Shown: positions 14,984 through 24,105, counted from the stretch's first letter. The stretch is 38,256 bases of DNA from JASLCR01 sp046462475 (GCA_046462475.1 JBKGVB010000005.1:1-38256), one strand, 5' to 3'. Numbers and translations: made by a program. Notes: generated by a model not told the origin, from the sequence alone.

Positions 14984-16240
14984 TTATATCTTAAATCGGC
15001 CAAGAAATCGACCCATTAGACCACTGGCTTTTTGCAAACCAGCTTTCGCCTGACCACTGGCATTTTTACCACTAAATCCACCTTTTGGCGAAGAAGTTTG
15101 TTCGCCCTCGGCATCGATAAGCATCAGCCCAATTGCAGCTGCAAACTCTGGTTTTTCGGCATCTTCCGACACCCCACCATAGCCTTCAGCCTTGCCAATA
15201 CGCGCCGCAAGTCCGAGTTGTTTCTTGGCATATTCGGTAATTTGTTTAATATTTGCCGTACCACCCGTTAAGACAACGCCACTTGGTAATTGTCCTGCAC
15301 GGCCAGCTTTTTTAAGTTCTTTGTGAATCGCTTCGAAGATCTCCTCTAGACGAGCTTCGACAATTTCATCAATCTCATTTGAACTGAATGTATGGATTTC
15401 CTCACCATGCTTGATACTCACTCCCTCAGAGTTTTCTCGTCCCATTGCAACAGCATTTGCGAGCTTCACCTTTTCTGCAATCTCAGGGTCAGTCTTAAGG
15501 CCAATCGCAAGATCGTTCGTGATATTGTTGCCACCGACCGGAATAACACCGACATACTGCAAGTCGCCTTCTTCAAACACAGCCACACTAGTCGTGGCGC
15601 CACCCATGTCGATAACTGCGACACCGTTTTCGAGCTGAGATTCATTCACTACAGCGCGCGCAGATGCCATAACACTCGGTACGATTGTATGTGCGTCAAC
15701 TTTTGCCATTTCGGTCGCCTTTTGAAGATTATTTAGATGAGGCGCTAGGACTGATACCACATTTGCATTGATCTCAAGACGTGTCCCGCTCATACCAAGC
15801 GGCTCCTTGATATTATCCTGCCCATCCAAGCGATAACTGTGTGGCACAACCTCAATAATTTCACGATTTGGCGGTACCTTACCGACAGTCGCCACCTCTT
15901 CAAGTCGGTGAAGATCATCACGAGTGATCTCATGATCGGCAGCACCGACGGCAATCATACCATCTGCCTTTGTACTTAATACGTGCTGCCCGTTAATACT
16001 CACTGTTGCGCTATCGACCTGATAGCCGCTCATGCGCTCCGCCTCGCCAAGCGCATCATCGATTGCGTGAGCTGGGCCGGTAAGGTTTACCACTACACCT
16101 TTGCGCATACCAGAATTCTTTACTTTCCCTACCCCTACAATTGTCGGGCTACCCGTGGTCGTGTCAATATGTCCAACTACACAACGAATCGTTGTCGTAC
16201 CAATATCGAGCCCTACTGCATATCGAGAATTTTCCTGCAT
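14984..16240 (-). CDS. ftsA: Cell division protein FtsA
   Basis: Actin-like ATPase tethering FtsZ to the membrane. The 418 residues include the phosphate-1 loop GLDIGTTTIRC (about 10-20), the SHS2/1C domain (about 85-165), and phosphate-2 VIDMGGATTSV. The adenosine motif is in VLTGGTANI. A linker ends in an amphipathic basic helix (LMGRFLGRFKI) for membrane binding. ATG 16240 follows a TATACT box by 7 bases, so the mRNA is probably leaderless. Confidence 0.97.
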   Translation of the reverse strand: MQENSRYAVGLDIGTTTIRCVVGHIDTTTGSPTIVGVGKVKNSGMRKGVVVNLTGPAHAIDDALGEAERMSGYQVDSATVSINGQHVLSTKADGMIAVGAADHEITRDDLHRLEEVATVGKVPPNREIIEVVPHSYRLDGQDNIKEPLGMSGTRLEINANVVSVLAPHLNNLQKATEMAKVDAHTIVPSVMASARAVVNESQLENGVAVIDMGGATTSVAVFEEGDLQYVGVIPVGGNNITNDLAIGLKTDPEIAEKVKLANAVAMGRENSEGVSIKHGEEIHTFSSNEIDEIVEARLEEIFEAIHKELKKAGRAGQLPSGVVLTGGTANIKQITEYAKKQLGLAARIGKAEGYGGVSEDAEKPEFAAAIGLMLIDAEGEQTSSPKGGFSGKNASGQAKAGLQKASGLMGRFLGRFKI

Positions 16241-16247
16241 GCACTTA

Positions 16248-16253
16248 AGTATA
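16248..16253 (-). promoter_or_regulatory. -10 box of ftsA (leaderless)
   Basis: TATACT, then 7 bases to the ATG. The stretch TATACTTAAGTGCATG nearly repeats the start region of the ROK gene at 33971. Confidence 0.5.
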
Positions 16254-16288
16254 ACGCTTGTGAAAAAAAATGCCTAGTTTTACGACGA

Positions 16289-17062
16289 TTATATAGAGGT
16301 GAGAATTTCCGCACCATCTTCCGTGACGAGGACAGTGTGCTCAAAATGAGCGCTCATACTGCCGTCACGAGTCGAAATAGTCCACCCATCTGGATGATGC
16401 GGATTGATCTTTTCGCTACCAAGTGTCGCCATTGGCTCGATCGCAATCGTATCACCGGTATGAAGTACCTCCCCGGCTCCCCTCATGCCGTAGTTCGGTA
16501 CTTCTGGCGGCATATGCATTTCTTGCCCGACGCCATGACCAACTAATTCACGGATAATTCCTAAGTTTGCATCCTTCAGCACCTTTTCAACGGCTGCCGA
16601 AATATCCCCAATCCTCGTACCGTCACCTTTGATCGCACCGATACCTGCATACAGACTTCTTTCCGTTGCATTCAGCAAATGCTTCACTGCGCCGTCTCCC
16701 TTGTGATTGTACTCTTCGCCAACTACCATCGTAAATGCAGCGTCCGTCTTCATATTTTTATACGTAATCACCAGATCAAAGCTCACGATATCACCTATTT
16801 CAAGCGGCTCGTCCGTCGGAACGCCATGAACAATTTCATCATTTTTCGAAATACAAATGACATTCGGAAAACCAACTTCCGCTGTCTTGTATGTCGCGAT
16901 TGCTCCGCGTTTTGTAATCTCTTCAGCTACCCAAGCGTCGACTTCAAGTCCTGTCATGCCTGGACGCACATATCCTTTTACATCACGCAAAATACCACCA
17001 AGAATCTTACCGCCCTCACGCATTGCTTCAATTTGCGCCGGTGTTTTTGGCGGCTGACTCAC
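16289..17062 (-). CDS. map: Methionine aminopeptidase, type I
   Basis: Removes initiator methionine from nascent proteins after deformylation. The 257-residue pita-bread fold shows the five metal ligands: Asp in VSFDLVI, Asp in KTDAAFT, His in GHGVGQEMHMPP, Glu in IEPM, and Glu in FEHTVLV. There is no N-terminal zinc-finger extension. It starts 1 base after the adk stop, so it is cotranscribed with it. Confidence 0.96.
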   Translation of the reverse strand: MSQPPKTPAQIEAMREGGKILGGILRDVKGYVRPGMTGLEVDAWVAEEITKRGAIATYKTAEVGFPNVICISKNDEIVHGVPTDEPLEIGDIVSFDLVITYKNMKTDAAFTMVVGEEYNHKGDGAVKHLLNATERSLYAGIGAIKGDGTRIGDISAAVEKVLKDANLGIIRELVGHGVGQEMHMPPEVPNYGMRGAGEVLHTGDTIAIEPMATLGSEKINPHHPDGWTISTRDGSMSAHFEHTVLVTEDGAEILTSI

Positions 17063-17063
17063 G

Positions 17064-17609
17064 CTACAACTCTCCTACTACTTCGCTAAAGAGGCGGTCA
17101 TGCACTTCACCAGCCGTTCCCGTACCATCGAGATGTACAATCTTGACACCGTCTTCGGCAAAGGTGCCGAGTACTGGGTACATCTTCTGGCGGTAAATAG
17201 TCATACGGCGTGCGATCGTTTCTGGAGTGTCTTCCATGCGAGCTCGTTTTTCAAGCCGCTTCATAATTTCAGTTTCCGGGACCTCAAGCACGACGACTTG
17301 TTCGATTTTTTCGCCGTTTTTTTCCATGTGATCAGCCAGCCATTCAGCCTGAGCTTTTGTGCGTGGAAATCCATCCACAATCACCTTAGGAAAGTCTTTT
17401 TCTTTTGCATCCTGGATCGCTTTTTCAAATACTTCGTAGGTCAGTTCATCACTAACAAGCTCGCCACTCTTAAGTACGTTGATCACTTCAGGATCGCTAC
17501 TATCACGTAACATCTGCCCAGTCGAAAGCCATTTCCAGCCCATGCGTACCGCAAGCATCTGCCCTTGCATACTTTTTCCAGCACCAGTCGGACCAAAGAG
17601 TAAGATCAT
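17064..17609 (-). CDS. adk: Adenylate kinase (short type)
   Basis: Interconverts ATP+AMP and 2 ADP. The 181 residues have the P-loop GPTGAGKS at 6-13, STGQMLR for AMP binding, DGFPRT at about 99-104, and a short LID region (RARMEDTPETIARRM) without the zinc-binding insertion. AGGGGAA precedes the ATG. The neighbours rpsU-yqeY upstream and map downstream make a translation-linked operon. Confidence 0.95.
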   Translation of the reverse strand: MILLFGPTGAGKSMQGQMLAVRMGWKWLSTGQMLRDSSDPEVINVLKSGELVSDELTYEVFEKAIQDAKEKDFPKVIVDGFPRTKAQAEWLADHMEKNGEKIEQVVVLEVPETEIMKRLEKRARMEDTPETIARRMTIYRQKMYPVLGTFAEDGVKIVHLDGTGTAGEVHDRLFSEVVGEL

Positions 17610-17636
17610 CTATTTCCCCTAATTTGTATCTAGTTT

Positions 17637-18089
17637 TTAATTCAGTTGTTCTTTGACGATTCTTGCAACTGCAGCACCATCAGCAGCACTTCCAGCTTTC
17701 GCTTTTACAGCACCAATTACCTGACCCATCATTTGCGGGCCGCTAGCGCCAAGCACCTCGATCGCCTCATCGACGAGTTTGCGAATATCATCATCGGAAA
17801 GCTGCTCAGGAAGATATTTCTCAAGCACGGCAATTTCCTTCTTCTCATCATCAGCGAGATCATTGCGACCGTTCTGCTCATAAAGCCCGATTGATTCGCG
17901 ACGCTTTTTCACCTCACGAGCAATCACTTGTTCGATTTCAGTGTCAGAAAGACCTGTGTCACGTTGATTTTTTGCGACTTCTTCGTTTAAAATCGCAGCC
18001 TTAAGGTTGCGGATAACATCCGCCTCAAAACGATTGCCGCCCAAGAGAGCGGCTTTCATATCGTCTTGCAGTTGCTCTTTAAGAGCCAC
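17637..18089 (-). CDS. yqeY: GatB/YqeY domain protein
   Basis: A 150-residue helical protein of the YqeY family, related to the tail domain of GatB of the tRNA amidotransferase. Visible family blocks are MKAALLGG, VIRNLKAAI, YEQNGRNDLADDEKKE, YLPEQLSDDDI and the glycine/alanine-rich GQVIGAVKAKAG near the end. It lies 3 bases after rpsU, an arrangement common in bacteria. Exact function is not established. Confidence 0.93.
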   Translation of the reverse strand: MALKEQLQDDMKAALLGGNRFEADVIRNLKAAILNEEVAKNQRDTGLSDTEIEQVIAREVKKRRESIGLYEQNGRNDLADDEKKEIAVLEKYLPEQLSDDDIRKLVDEAIEVLGASGPQMMGQVIGAVKAKAGSAADGAAVARIVKEQLN

Positions 18090-18092
18090 TGT

Positions 18093-18308
18093 TTAGCGTA
18101 CTCCCAGGCGCATCTTAGCCATTTTGTCGGCCTTGCGCTCGCGGCGGATAATCGCCTTTGAGCGGCGCTCAGTTTTGCTAATCGGCTTCTGGAAACGCAT
18201 GCTTGCCTTTGCCGTTGAAAGTACACCACTCTGGAGCACCTTACGGTTAAAGCGGCGGATTACGTTCTCATTCGCCTCTCGTTCGTCTTTACGTGTAACT
18301 TGTACCAT
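18093..18308 (-). CDS. rpsU: 30S ribosomal protein S21
   Basis: A 71-residue, highly basic small-subunit protein near the platform and anti-Shine-Dalgarno region. It shows VIRRFNRKVLQSGVLSTAK and the basic tail with RRSKAIIRRERK. The ATG is 10 bases after an extended -10 box, giving a leader of only a few bases. Leads the rpsU-yqeY-adk-map unit. Confidence 0.93.
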   Translation of the reverse strand: MVQVTRKDEREANENVIRRFNRKVLQSGVLSTAKASMRFQKPISKTERRSKAIIRRERKADKMAKMRLGVR

Positions 18309-18318
18309 ATCGCTTGCT

Positions 18319-18327
18319 ATTGTAACA
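18319..18327 (-). promoter_or_regulatory. Extended -10 promoter of rpsU operon
   Basis: TGtTACAAT on the minus strand, 10 bases before the ATG. Confidence 0.55.
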
Positions 18328-18364
18328 GAGAATAATCAGATGTGCAATATAATCTCTAGCGACT

Positions 18365-18679
18365 CTACGCTGGCAATCCAAAAACTATAAAATAAAGTAC
18401 AAGCGGCGCAGCAAAGCATCCTATCCCAATCAAAACAACCAAACTCGTGGTTATTCTTTTCCTAAGCAATCTCACGCCCAAAATTGGCGCCACAATCATG
18501 CCAGCAAGTACCGCAAGCATACCGACACTCGCAACACTCTCCTGTAAGGCATTGTTTGAATAGGACCCTCCTATACCATCAAGTAAGCTCGCCCCGAGAC
18601 CAAACTTCGCCCCAAACAAGAGCACAGGGCCAAGAAGAATACTGACGATCAACCCAACAAGACTTGCATTTACTCGCAT
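18365..18679 (-). CDS. Small membrane protein, unknown function
   Basis: A 104-residue protein with three hydrophobic segments (about 7-27, 50-70 and 78-100) and a basic RLLRKR turn between the second and third. Not recognised. It starts 7 bases after the recJ stop and is probably cotranscribed with it. Confidence 0.65.
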   Translation of the reverse strand: MRVNASLVGLIVSILLGPVLLFGAKFGLGASLLDGIGGSYSNNALQESVASVGMLAVLAGMIVAPILGVRLLRKRITTSLVVLIGIGCFAAPLVLYFIVFGLPA

Positions 18680-18686
18680 AGCAACA

Positions 18687-20381
18687 CTATACCATGTCGC
18701 TTATGACATGCAGCAGTCGACCTTCTACGCTCCGTCGCCCCATCCACTCGTTTATATCCGGCTGGTACCATACCGAGATTTGCGTCCCAATTTCTACAAA
18801 GAAATGTTCCGGTGCGTTAAATGCAAGAAATTGCATCGCCTTTCCGGAAATATTTTTTGCTTCAATCTTCACATGCTGCCCGTCCGCTCCCATGCGGCGC
18901 ACATGCAGCACCGTCAGACGCTCACTATGCAGAATCGGCTGCGGATTACCACTGCCAAACGGCTCAAGCGCCGCGATCTTTGCTACCAGCTCTTCGCCAA
19001 CGTCATCGATATCCGCCAGGACATCTTCTAGGGGCAATAATTTCTTTTCCTCTTCTGCATGGGTTAATTTTTGTTGTTTATAAAAATTATTCACACGCTC
19101 TCTGAAAGCCTGAATATTGCCTGTAGGCAACGTTACTCCGGCAGCCAGCTTATGGCCACCGCCTTTTGTGATGATATCGTCCGCACTTCGAATCGCGTCA
19201 GCCGCCGAGAAGTCTCCATAGCTACGCGCCGAGCCTTTAGCCTCATCGCCCATCTCCTCGAGCACAAATGTCGGCTTTCGAAACTTCTCAAGCAACTTGG
19301 CCGCTACAATCCCCACGATGCCATGATTCCATCCTGACGCACTCACTACCAGGACCGGATCGGCATCGTACATTTCTGCCTGCACGAGTGCTTCTTTATA
19401 AATCTTATCTTGGTCAGCCCGCCTGGCCATATTCAGCGCATCGAGCTCTTGTGCTTTTTCAAGTGCAAACATACTATCGGTAGCCGTCAGCATATCGAGT
19501 GCAATTTGCGCTGTCTCAAGTCGCCCTGCTGCATTCATGCGTGGCCCTAGACCAAAACCAAGACTTCGTGCGTTTACTTTTTCAGGCTCTACTTTAGACA
19601 CCAACATCAGCGCCTTTAGTCCCGGCCGGCGAGTTTTTGCGAGAACTTTCAGCCCCCAAAACACATTGGCCCGGTTCTCATCTACCAGTGTCACTACGTC
19701 ACACACAGTTCCCAGAGCCACGAGATCGAGTAGCCACTTCTCCTGTCCGGACACCAAGCCATCGAGTCGTGTCTGCAATGCCTGCACAAGCTTGAACGCC
19801 ACCCCGCAACCAGCAAGATCAAGAAATGGATACAGTTTCTTCTTCGATGAAGGCTTTAGCTGCAGACTCTCATAATCATCCGGGTTATCTTGCAATAGTC
19901 GCTTCGGGTTGATCACCCCGACGGCTGGTGGCTGAACCTTCTGCACATTGTGATGATCAGTCACGATCACATCGACGCCGAGCTCATTTGCCCGCTCAAT
20001 TTCCTTCGTACTCAAGCTACCGCAGTCAACGGTAATAATAAGATTTGCGCCGTCCTTTGCAATCCGCTCCACTGCATCGACCGTCAGCCCATACCCCTCT
20101 ACGAATCGATTCGGAATAAATGCATCAATATGCTCAAACCCAAAACTGTTGAATGCATCAAGCAAAATCGTTGTCGCAGTTAAGCCATCGATATCGTAGT
20201 CACCATAGACAGTAATCTTTTCCTGCTTTTCATGCGCCTCAACCAGCCGCTCAACCGCCTTCTCCATGTCGGGCAACAAAAAAGGATCGTGCTTCGCATC
20301 ATAGCTGGGGTTTAAAAACGCCTCTCGCTTTTCCAGCGAGTCCAATCCTCGCTTTTTCAAAATCTCAGAAAAAATATCCAC
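18687..20381 (-). CDS. recJ: Single-stranded-DNA-specific exonuclease RecJ
   Basis: A 5'-3' ssDNA exonuclease in recombination and mismatch repair. The 564 residues contain the DHH phosphoesterase domain, with DYDIDG at 61-66, TVDCG at about 117-121 and TDHH at 141-144, then the DHHA1 domain with GGGHKLAAG and a C-terminal OB-like segment. The start is GTG, 6 bases after a TACAAT box with no Shine-Dalgarno, implying a leaderless GTG start. Confidence 0.95.
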   Translation of the reverse strand: MDIFSEILKKRGLDSLEKREAFLNPSYDAKHDPFLLPDMEKAVERLVEAHEKQEKITVYGDYDIDGLTATTILLDAFNSFGFEHIDAFIPNRFVEGYGLTVDAVERIAKDGANLIITVDCGSLSTKEIERANELGVDVIVTDHHNVQKVQPPAVGVINPKRLLQDNPDDYESLQLKPSSKKKLYPFLDLAGCGVAFKLVQALQTRLDGLVSGQEKWLLDLVALGTVCDVVTLVDENRANVFWGLKVLAKTRRPGLKALMLVSKVEPEKVNARSLGFGLGPRMNAAGRLETAQIALDMLTATDSMFALEKAQELDALNMARRADQDKIYKEALVQAEMYDADPVLVVSASGWNHGIVGIVAAKLLEKFRKPTFVLEEMGDEAKGSARSYGDFSAADAIRSADDIITKGGGHKLAAGVTLPTGNIQAFRERVNNFYKQQKLTHAEEEKKLLPLEDVLADIDDVGEELVAKIAALEPFGSGNPQPILHSERLTVLHVRRMGADGQHVKIEAKNISGKAMQFLAFNAPEHFFVEIGTQISVWYQPDINEWMGRRSVEGRLLHVISDMV

Positions 20382-20387
20382 CTACTT

Positions 20388-20393
20388 ATTGTA
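20388..20393 (-). promoter_or_regulatory. -10 box of recJ (leaderless GTG)
   Basis: TACAAT on the minus strand, 6 bases before GTG 20381. Confidence 0.45.
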
Positions 20394-20442
20394 GCCCAAA
20401 TTCAAAATCCGCAATTTTATTTTGCGCTATAAGGTGAAGTCG

Positions 20443-20754
20443 CTACAGCGGCGAAACGTCTGTCGTGCGCTTCGAGCGAGCGCTCTGATGCTGCTGACTT
20501 TTAATCACAATACTTTGGAGTTCTTTAAAGATTGGAAACTGTTTGTTCGTTGAATAAATTTTCGTATTTCCCTGCTTCTCGCTCGAGAGAAAACCAACCT
20601 TTTCGAGTTTTTTTAGTTCACGCTGAATGTTGCCTGGGTCTTCTTTTATCAGCTTCGCGAGGCCGCGCACATGCGTATGAAAGTCTGGATATTTGGCATA
20701 GACAACGACAATTTTCCGCCGCACCCGTGAAGTAATAAAAACGTCTAGCATCAC
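20443..20754 (-). CDS. Winged helix-turn-helix regulator
   Basis: A 103-residue DNA-binding protein. Residues about 10-60 form a winged helix (VRGLAKLIKEDPGNIQREL recognition region, then FLSSEKQGNTKIYS wing), like ArsR/MarR-type or HTH units that accompany nucleotidyltransferases. A basic Ser/Arg tail ends the protein. AAGGGAGA lies before the ATG pair. Targets unknown; its own promoter is strong. Confidence 0.8.
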   Translation of the reverse strand: MMLDVFITSRVRRKIVVVYAKYPDFHTHVRGLAKLIKEDPGNIQRELKKLEKVGFLSSEKQGNTKIYSTNKQFPIFKELQSIVIKSQQHQSARSKRTTDVSPL

Positions 20755-20802
20755 TCTCCCTTACCTTTTTGCCGTTAGACTTTGTCGTGTTTCGTTCTAT
20801 TT

Positions 20803-20832
20803 ATCGTAGCACAATCTTACAACGTTTCTCAA
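20803..20832 (-). promoter_or_regulatory. Promoter of the winged-helix gene
   Basis: TTGAGA-N18-TACGAT with TGc before the -10, on the minus strand. Confidence 0.5.
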
Positions 20833-20878
20833 GTGCGAAATAAAACTAACTTGGCACACATAAAAGAAATCGTGGTAT

Positions 20879-21535
20879 TTATTTCCAATTCAGAATAATC
20901 TGATTGATCTTTGCAATGGTCTCTTCGTGAGTAGGAATCGTATTGTCATCGTAATAATGATCTACTCCCATAAAATTCTCTTTTACATCAAGAATGTGCA
21001 ATTCATCAGCCACCATATGAAGTTTGTCGACTGCAGGTATAGTCGCGACTGGTGTTGCAATTACAACTTTTTCTACACGAATCGGTTTTAAAAAGTCCAT
21101 TGCTACATCGATTGCAGCGCCGCTATCAACGCCATCAGCCACCAAGATCACCGTATGGTCCCGCAGCATTTCATTCGAGATAATACCGCCGTCACCGAGC
21201 AAGCGATTGATTTTCTGAAATTTCTCACGCTTTTGCTCATCCAGATAGCCGTGAAATTCTGCCGTATATCCTTCTATTTCTCCCGTCGAAAAGTCACTGT
21301 TGTACGTAAAGTCACCATTTTGAGATACACCACCAAAGCTAACACTCTCACCAGGCACTTCGATATCCTCGATCAGCAACATCGTTAAAATACAGTGCAG
21401 ACGCTCGGCAATCTGCTCTCCAACCAGCACAGCACCATCACTGAGCGCCACCACTGCACAATTATCATAACGATACTTCTCAATCAGCTGCTCGGCTAAT
21501 AACTGCCCTGCCTGTGTCCTATTCTCAAAATACAT
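20879..21535 (-). CDS. Phosphoribosyltransferase-family protein
   Basis: A 218-residue type I PRTase-like protein (COG1926 style). The N-terminus (FENRTQAGQLLAEQL) and VVALSDGAVLVGEQIAERL match the family. The PRPP loop reads VILVADGVDSGAA, where the usual form is VDDGIATGA, so the first acidic residue is Ala and the Thr is Ser. The substrate of this family is not known. Its transcript is probably leaderless (TGgTACACT 6 bases from the ATG), and the promoter is back-to-back with that of priA. Confidence 0.82.
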   Translation of the reverse strand: MYFENRTQAGQLLAEQLIEKYRYDNCAVVALSDGAVLVGEQIAERLHCILTMLLIEDIEVPGESVSFGGVSQNGDFTYNSDFSTGEIEGYTAEFHGYLDEQKREKFQKINRLLGDGGIISNEMLRDHTVILVADGVDSGAAIDVAMDFLKPIRVEKVVIATPVATIPAVDKLHMVADELHILDVKENFMGVDHYYDDNTIPTHEETIAKINQIILNWK

Positions 21536-21541
21536 ACCTTT

Positions 21542-21558
21542 AGTGTACCAGGTATAAT
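21542..21558. promoter_or_regulatory. Back-to-back -10 boxes for PRTase gene (-) and priA (+)
   Basis: The 29-base gap holds TGgTACACT on the minus strand (21542-21550) and TATAAT on the plus strand (21553-21558). Each is 6 bases from its own ATG. Confidence 0.6.
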
Positions 21559-21564
21559 GAGTTC

Positions 21565-23502
21565 ATGTACTACTATGAGGTGGCTCCAAACCAGATTGTT
21601 CGCTCGGGGTCGAGTACATTTACCTATGCCTCAGAAGAGCAGCTTCCCATAGGAGCTATTGTCCAAATTGAAGTTGGTAAAAAATCACTTATTGGCGTCG
21701 TAATGAGGAGTGTCACACGCCCGCAATACGAAACGAAGTCGATTGCACGCATCGTCGAAGACACTCCCTTACCCGCACATCTTGTACAAATTTCTACTTG
21801 GATGAGTAAATACTACGCAACACCCTTAGCTACCGTTTTGCAAACAATTCTTCCCCGTGGGCTCACGAAGAACCGCCGCATTGCTACAAAATCTACCCCT
21901 GTTCATGAACGTAAACGAACAAATATTGTATTCACAGAGGATCAAGTAAACGCTGTAAAAAAAATTGAGGAAATGTCCCCAGGTAGTGCCGTCCTGCATG
22001 GCGTTACCGGCTCAGGAAAGACAGCGGTGTATATAGAGCTAGCACGCCGAGTAATTGAACGTGGTGAATCAGTGATCATACTCGTACCCGAAATCGCCCT
22101 TACTTCTCAACTTGTTGCTGAATTTTCACATCATTTTAACGACATCATCCTTACCCACTCTCGCCAGACTGAAGCACAGCGCCATAAAGCATGGCTTGAA
22201 GCACTTCACAGTAAAACACCTCGCATTGTAATCGGGCCACGCTCAGCACTCTTTATGCCCTTGTCTCATCTTGGCTTAGTGGTAATAGATGAGTGTCATG
22301 AGCCAAGCTTCCAGCAGGAACAATCGCCCCGCTATTCCAGCTTGCGTGTCGCCAGCAAACTAGCAGAATTTACATCGCGGAAAGCTCTCTTCGGTAGCGC
22401 CACACCTCTTGTTGCTGACTACTACTTAGCAAAGTCGCTCGGCCGACCAATTATCGAGATGAATACTTCAGCCAGAAAGGATACCGTCTCACCAACCATC
22501 CAACTGGTGGACATGACAAAGCGCGCCAATTTTAAAAAGCATCGATTTTTCTCAGATACACTTCTCAGCGACATTGCGCAGAATCTCGAAACCAATAAGC
22601 AAACTCTGCTCTTTCACAACCGACGCGGCAGTGCCAGCTCGACTCTTTGCGAAAATTGCGGATGGCAAGCCGGCTGCCCACGCTGCTACGTTCCGCTCAG
22701 CCTCCATGCTGACAAACACGAATTACGCTGCCATGTCTGTGGCTATAAAGACCAGGTACCAACGAGCTGTCCTGTCTGCCATCATACCGACATTATTCAT
22801 AAAGGTATCGGCACAAAGCTCATTGAATCCGAGATCCGAAAACTATTTCCAGATGCCCGCATTGCTCGTTACGATGGAGATACAGCAAAAGAAGATACCC
22901 TCGACACAAACTACGACAAAGTCTACAGCGGCGATATTGATATTATCATCGGCACCCAAGTCATCGCAAAAGGACTGGATCTTCCGCATCTTCGTACTGT
23001 CGGTGTTATCCAAGCCGACGCTGGCCTCAGCCTGCCAGATTACAGTTCTCCAGAACGAACATTTCAGTTACTCAGTCAGGTTGTTGGCCGTGTTGGCCGT
23101 TCACATCATGAAACAACGGTTATTATTCAAAGCTACCAACCGTCAAATCCAGCAGTCGTCGATGGTATGAAACGAGATTATCAGGCATTTTATGAGCGTA
23201 CGATCACCCTCAGAAGACACAGTAATTTTCCGCCCTTTTGCTATCTTTTAAAACTCACCTGTGTCTACAAAACCGAAGCGAGCGCAATCAATAATGCTCG
23301 CAAATTAGCAAGCGAACTGCAAGCACTTCGCCTTGATATAGAAATACTTGGCCCTACACCGGCATTTTACGAGCGCACTGCCGATACATTTCGCTGGCAG
23401 CTCGTAGTGAAAAGCAGCACGCGTGCTAGCCTCCTTACTACGCTTACTCACCTGCCACCAAAGAACTGGCAGTTTGAGCTTGATCCGTTGTCGCTTCTCT
23501 AA
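21565..23502 (+). CDS. priA: Primosomal protein N' (replication restart helicase PriA)
   Basis: 3'-5' helicase that reloads replication forks. The 645 residues have the N-terminal 3'BD domain, Walker A GVTGSGKT at 146-153, Walker B/box II as DECH at 242-245 (usually DEEH), and eight cysteines in two zinc knuckles (362, 365, 371, 374, 389, 392, 402, 405). The helicase C-terminal lobe has GTQVIAKGLDLPHL and QVVGRVGR. The length is somewhat short for the family. Start follows TATAAT by 6 bases. First gene of a priA-def-fmt series, as in many bacteria. Confidence 0.96.
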   Translation: MYYYEVAPNQIVRSGSSTFTYASEEQLPIGAIVQIEVGKKSLIGVVMRSVTRPQYETKSIARIVEDTPLPAHLVQISTWMSKYYATPLATVLQTILPRGLTKNRRIATKSTPVHERKRTNIVFTEDQVNAVKKIEEMSPGSAVLHGVTGSGKTAVYIELARRVIERGESVIILVPEIALTSQLVAEFSHHFNDIILTHSRQTEAQRHKAWLEALHSKTPRIVIGPRSALFMPLSHLGLVVIDECHEPSFQQEQSPRYSSLRVASKLAEFTSRKALFGSATPLVADYYLAKSLGRPIIEMNTSARKDTVSPTIQLVDMTKRANFKKHRFFSDTLLSDIAQNLETNKQTLLFHNRRGSASSTLCENCGWQAGCPRCYVPLSLHADKHELRCHVCGYKDQVPTSCPVCHHTDIIHKGIGTKLIESEIRKLFPDARIARYDGDTAKEDTLDTNYDKVYSGDIDIIIGTQVIAKGLDLPHLRTVGVIQADAGLSLPDYSSPERTFQLLSQVVGRVGRSHHETTVIIQSYQPSNPAVVDGMKRDYQAFYERTITLRRHSNFPPFCYLLKLTCVYKTEASAINNARKLASELQALRLDIEILGPTPAFYERTADTFRWQLVVKSSTRASLLTTLTHLPPKNWQFELDPLSLL

Positions 23503-23510
23503 TGTCAATC

Positions 23511-23519
23511 TGTTACAAT
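23511..23519 (+). promoter_or_regulatory. Extended -10 promoter of def
   Basis: TGtTACAAT, 7 bases before ATG 23527. Predicted transcription start coincides with that ATG. Confidence 0.55.
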
Positions 23520-23526
23520 GATTCTA

Positions 23527-24105
23527 ATGAAAAAAGAAGATATTATCGTTTTGCCAAACCCTCATTTACGGCAAAAATCAGCAAGGGTACATGTAATCAC
23601 TGACGACACCCTTGCGTTGGCTAAAGACATGACCGATGCGGCTCTCGATTGGGAGGCGTCACGCCCTCACGAGATTAGCGCTGCGCTTGCGGCCGTCCAG
23701 ATTGACCGACTAGAACGCGTCATTATCGTCCGAAGCGACTTCGAGAATAAGGAAGATCGAGAGTTTACAACCCTCATTAATCCAGAAATTACAAAAGTAG
23801 AGGGAGACCAGTTTGCCGACTACGAGGGGTGCCTATCCGTTGCGAATGTCTACGGAAAAGTACCGCGATGGTCAAAGATTCGCGTCAAAGCACTCGATAT
23901 TGAAGGAAACGAGATTCGTCTCAAAGCCACCGGCTTCCTTGCCCGCGTTCTCCAGCACGAAATCGACCACACAAAAGGCCTTTGCTTTATTGATCACATT
24001 AAAGATAAAACTGATGCCTTTTATAAGCTCGATGAAAAAGGCGAATTGCAGCCGCTCGACTACGATAAGTACATCAGAAACAATCATGATCTCTGGCAAG
24101 ACTAA
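23527..24105 (+). CDS. def: Peptide deformylase
   Basis: Metalloenzyme that removes the N-formyl group from nascent chains. The 192 residues carry motif 2 EGCLS with metal ligand Cys102, and motif 3 QHEIDH with His144, Glu145 and His148. Motif 1 reads SAALAAVQ (51-58) in place of GVGLAAPQ, losing the two glycines while keeping the Gln. The ATG at 23527 is preferred to one at 23518 because the -10 box overlaps the latter. The gene overlaps fmt by 20 bases; the two act at opposite ends of the formyl-methionine cycle. Confidence 0.94.
   Translation: MKKEDIIVLPNPHLRQKSARVHVITDDTLALAKDMTDAALDWEASRPHEISAALAAVQIDRLERVIIVRSDFENKEDREFTTLINPEITKVEGDQFADYEGCLSVANVYGKVPRWSKIRVKALDIEGNEIRLKATGFLARVLQHEIDHTKGLCFIDHIKDKTDAFYKLDEKGELQPLDYDKYIRNNHDLWQD

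Noticed and set aside
23813..24085. Upstream extension of the fmt frame through def
   Set aside because: This part is a shadow of def in another frame; Fmt similarity starts at 24086.
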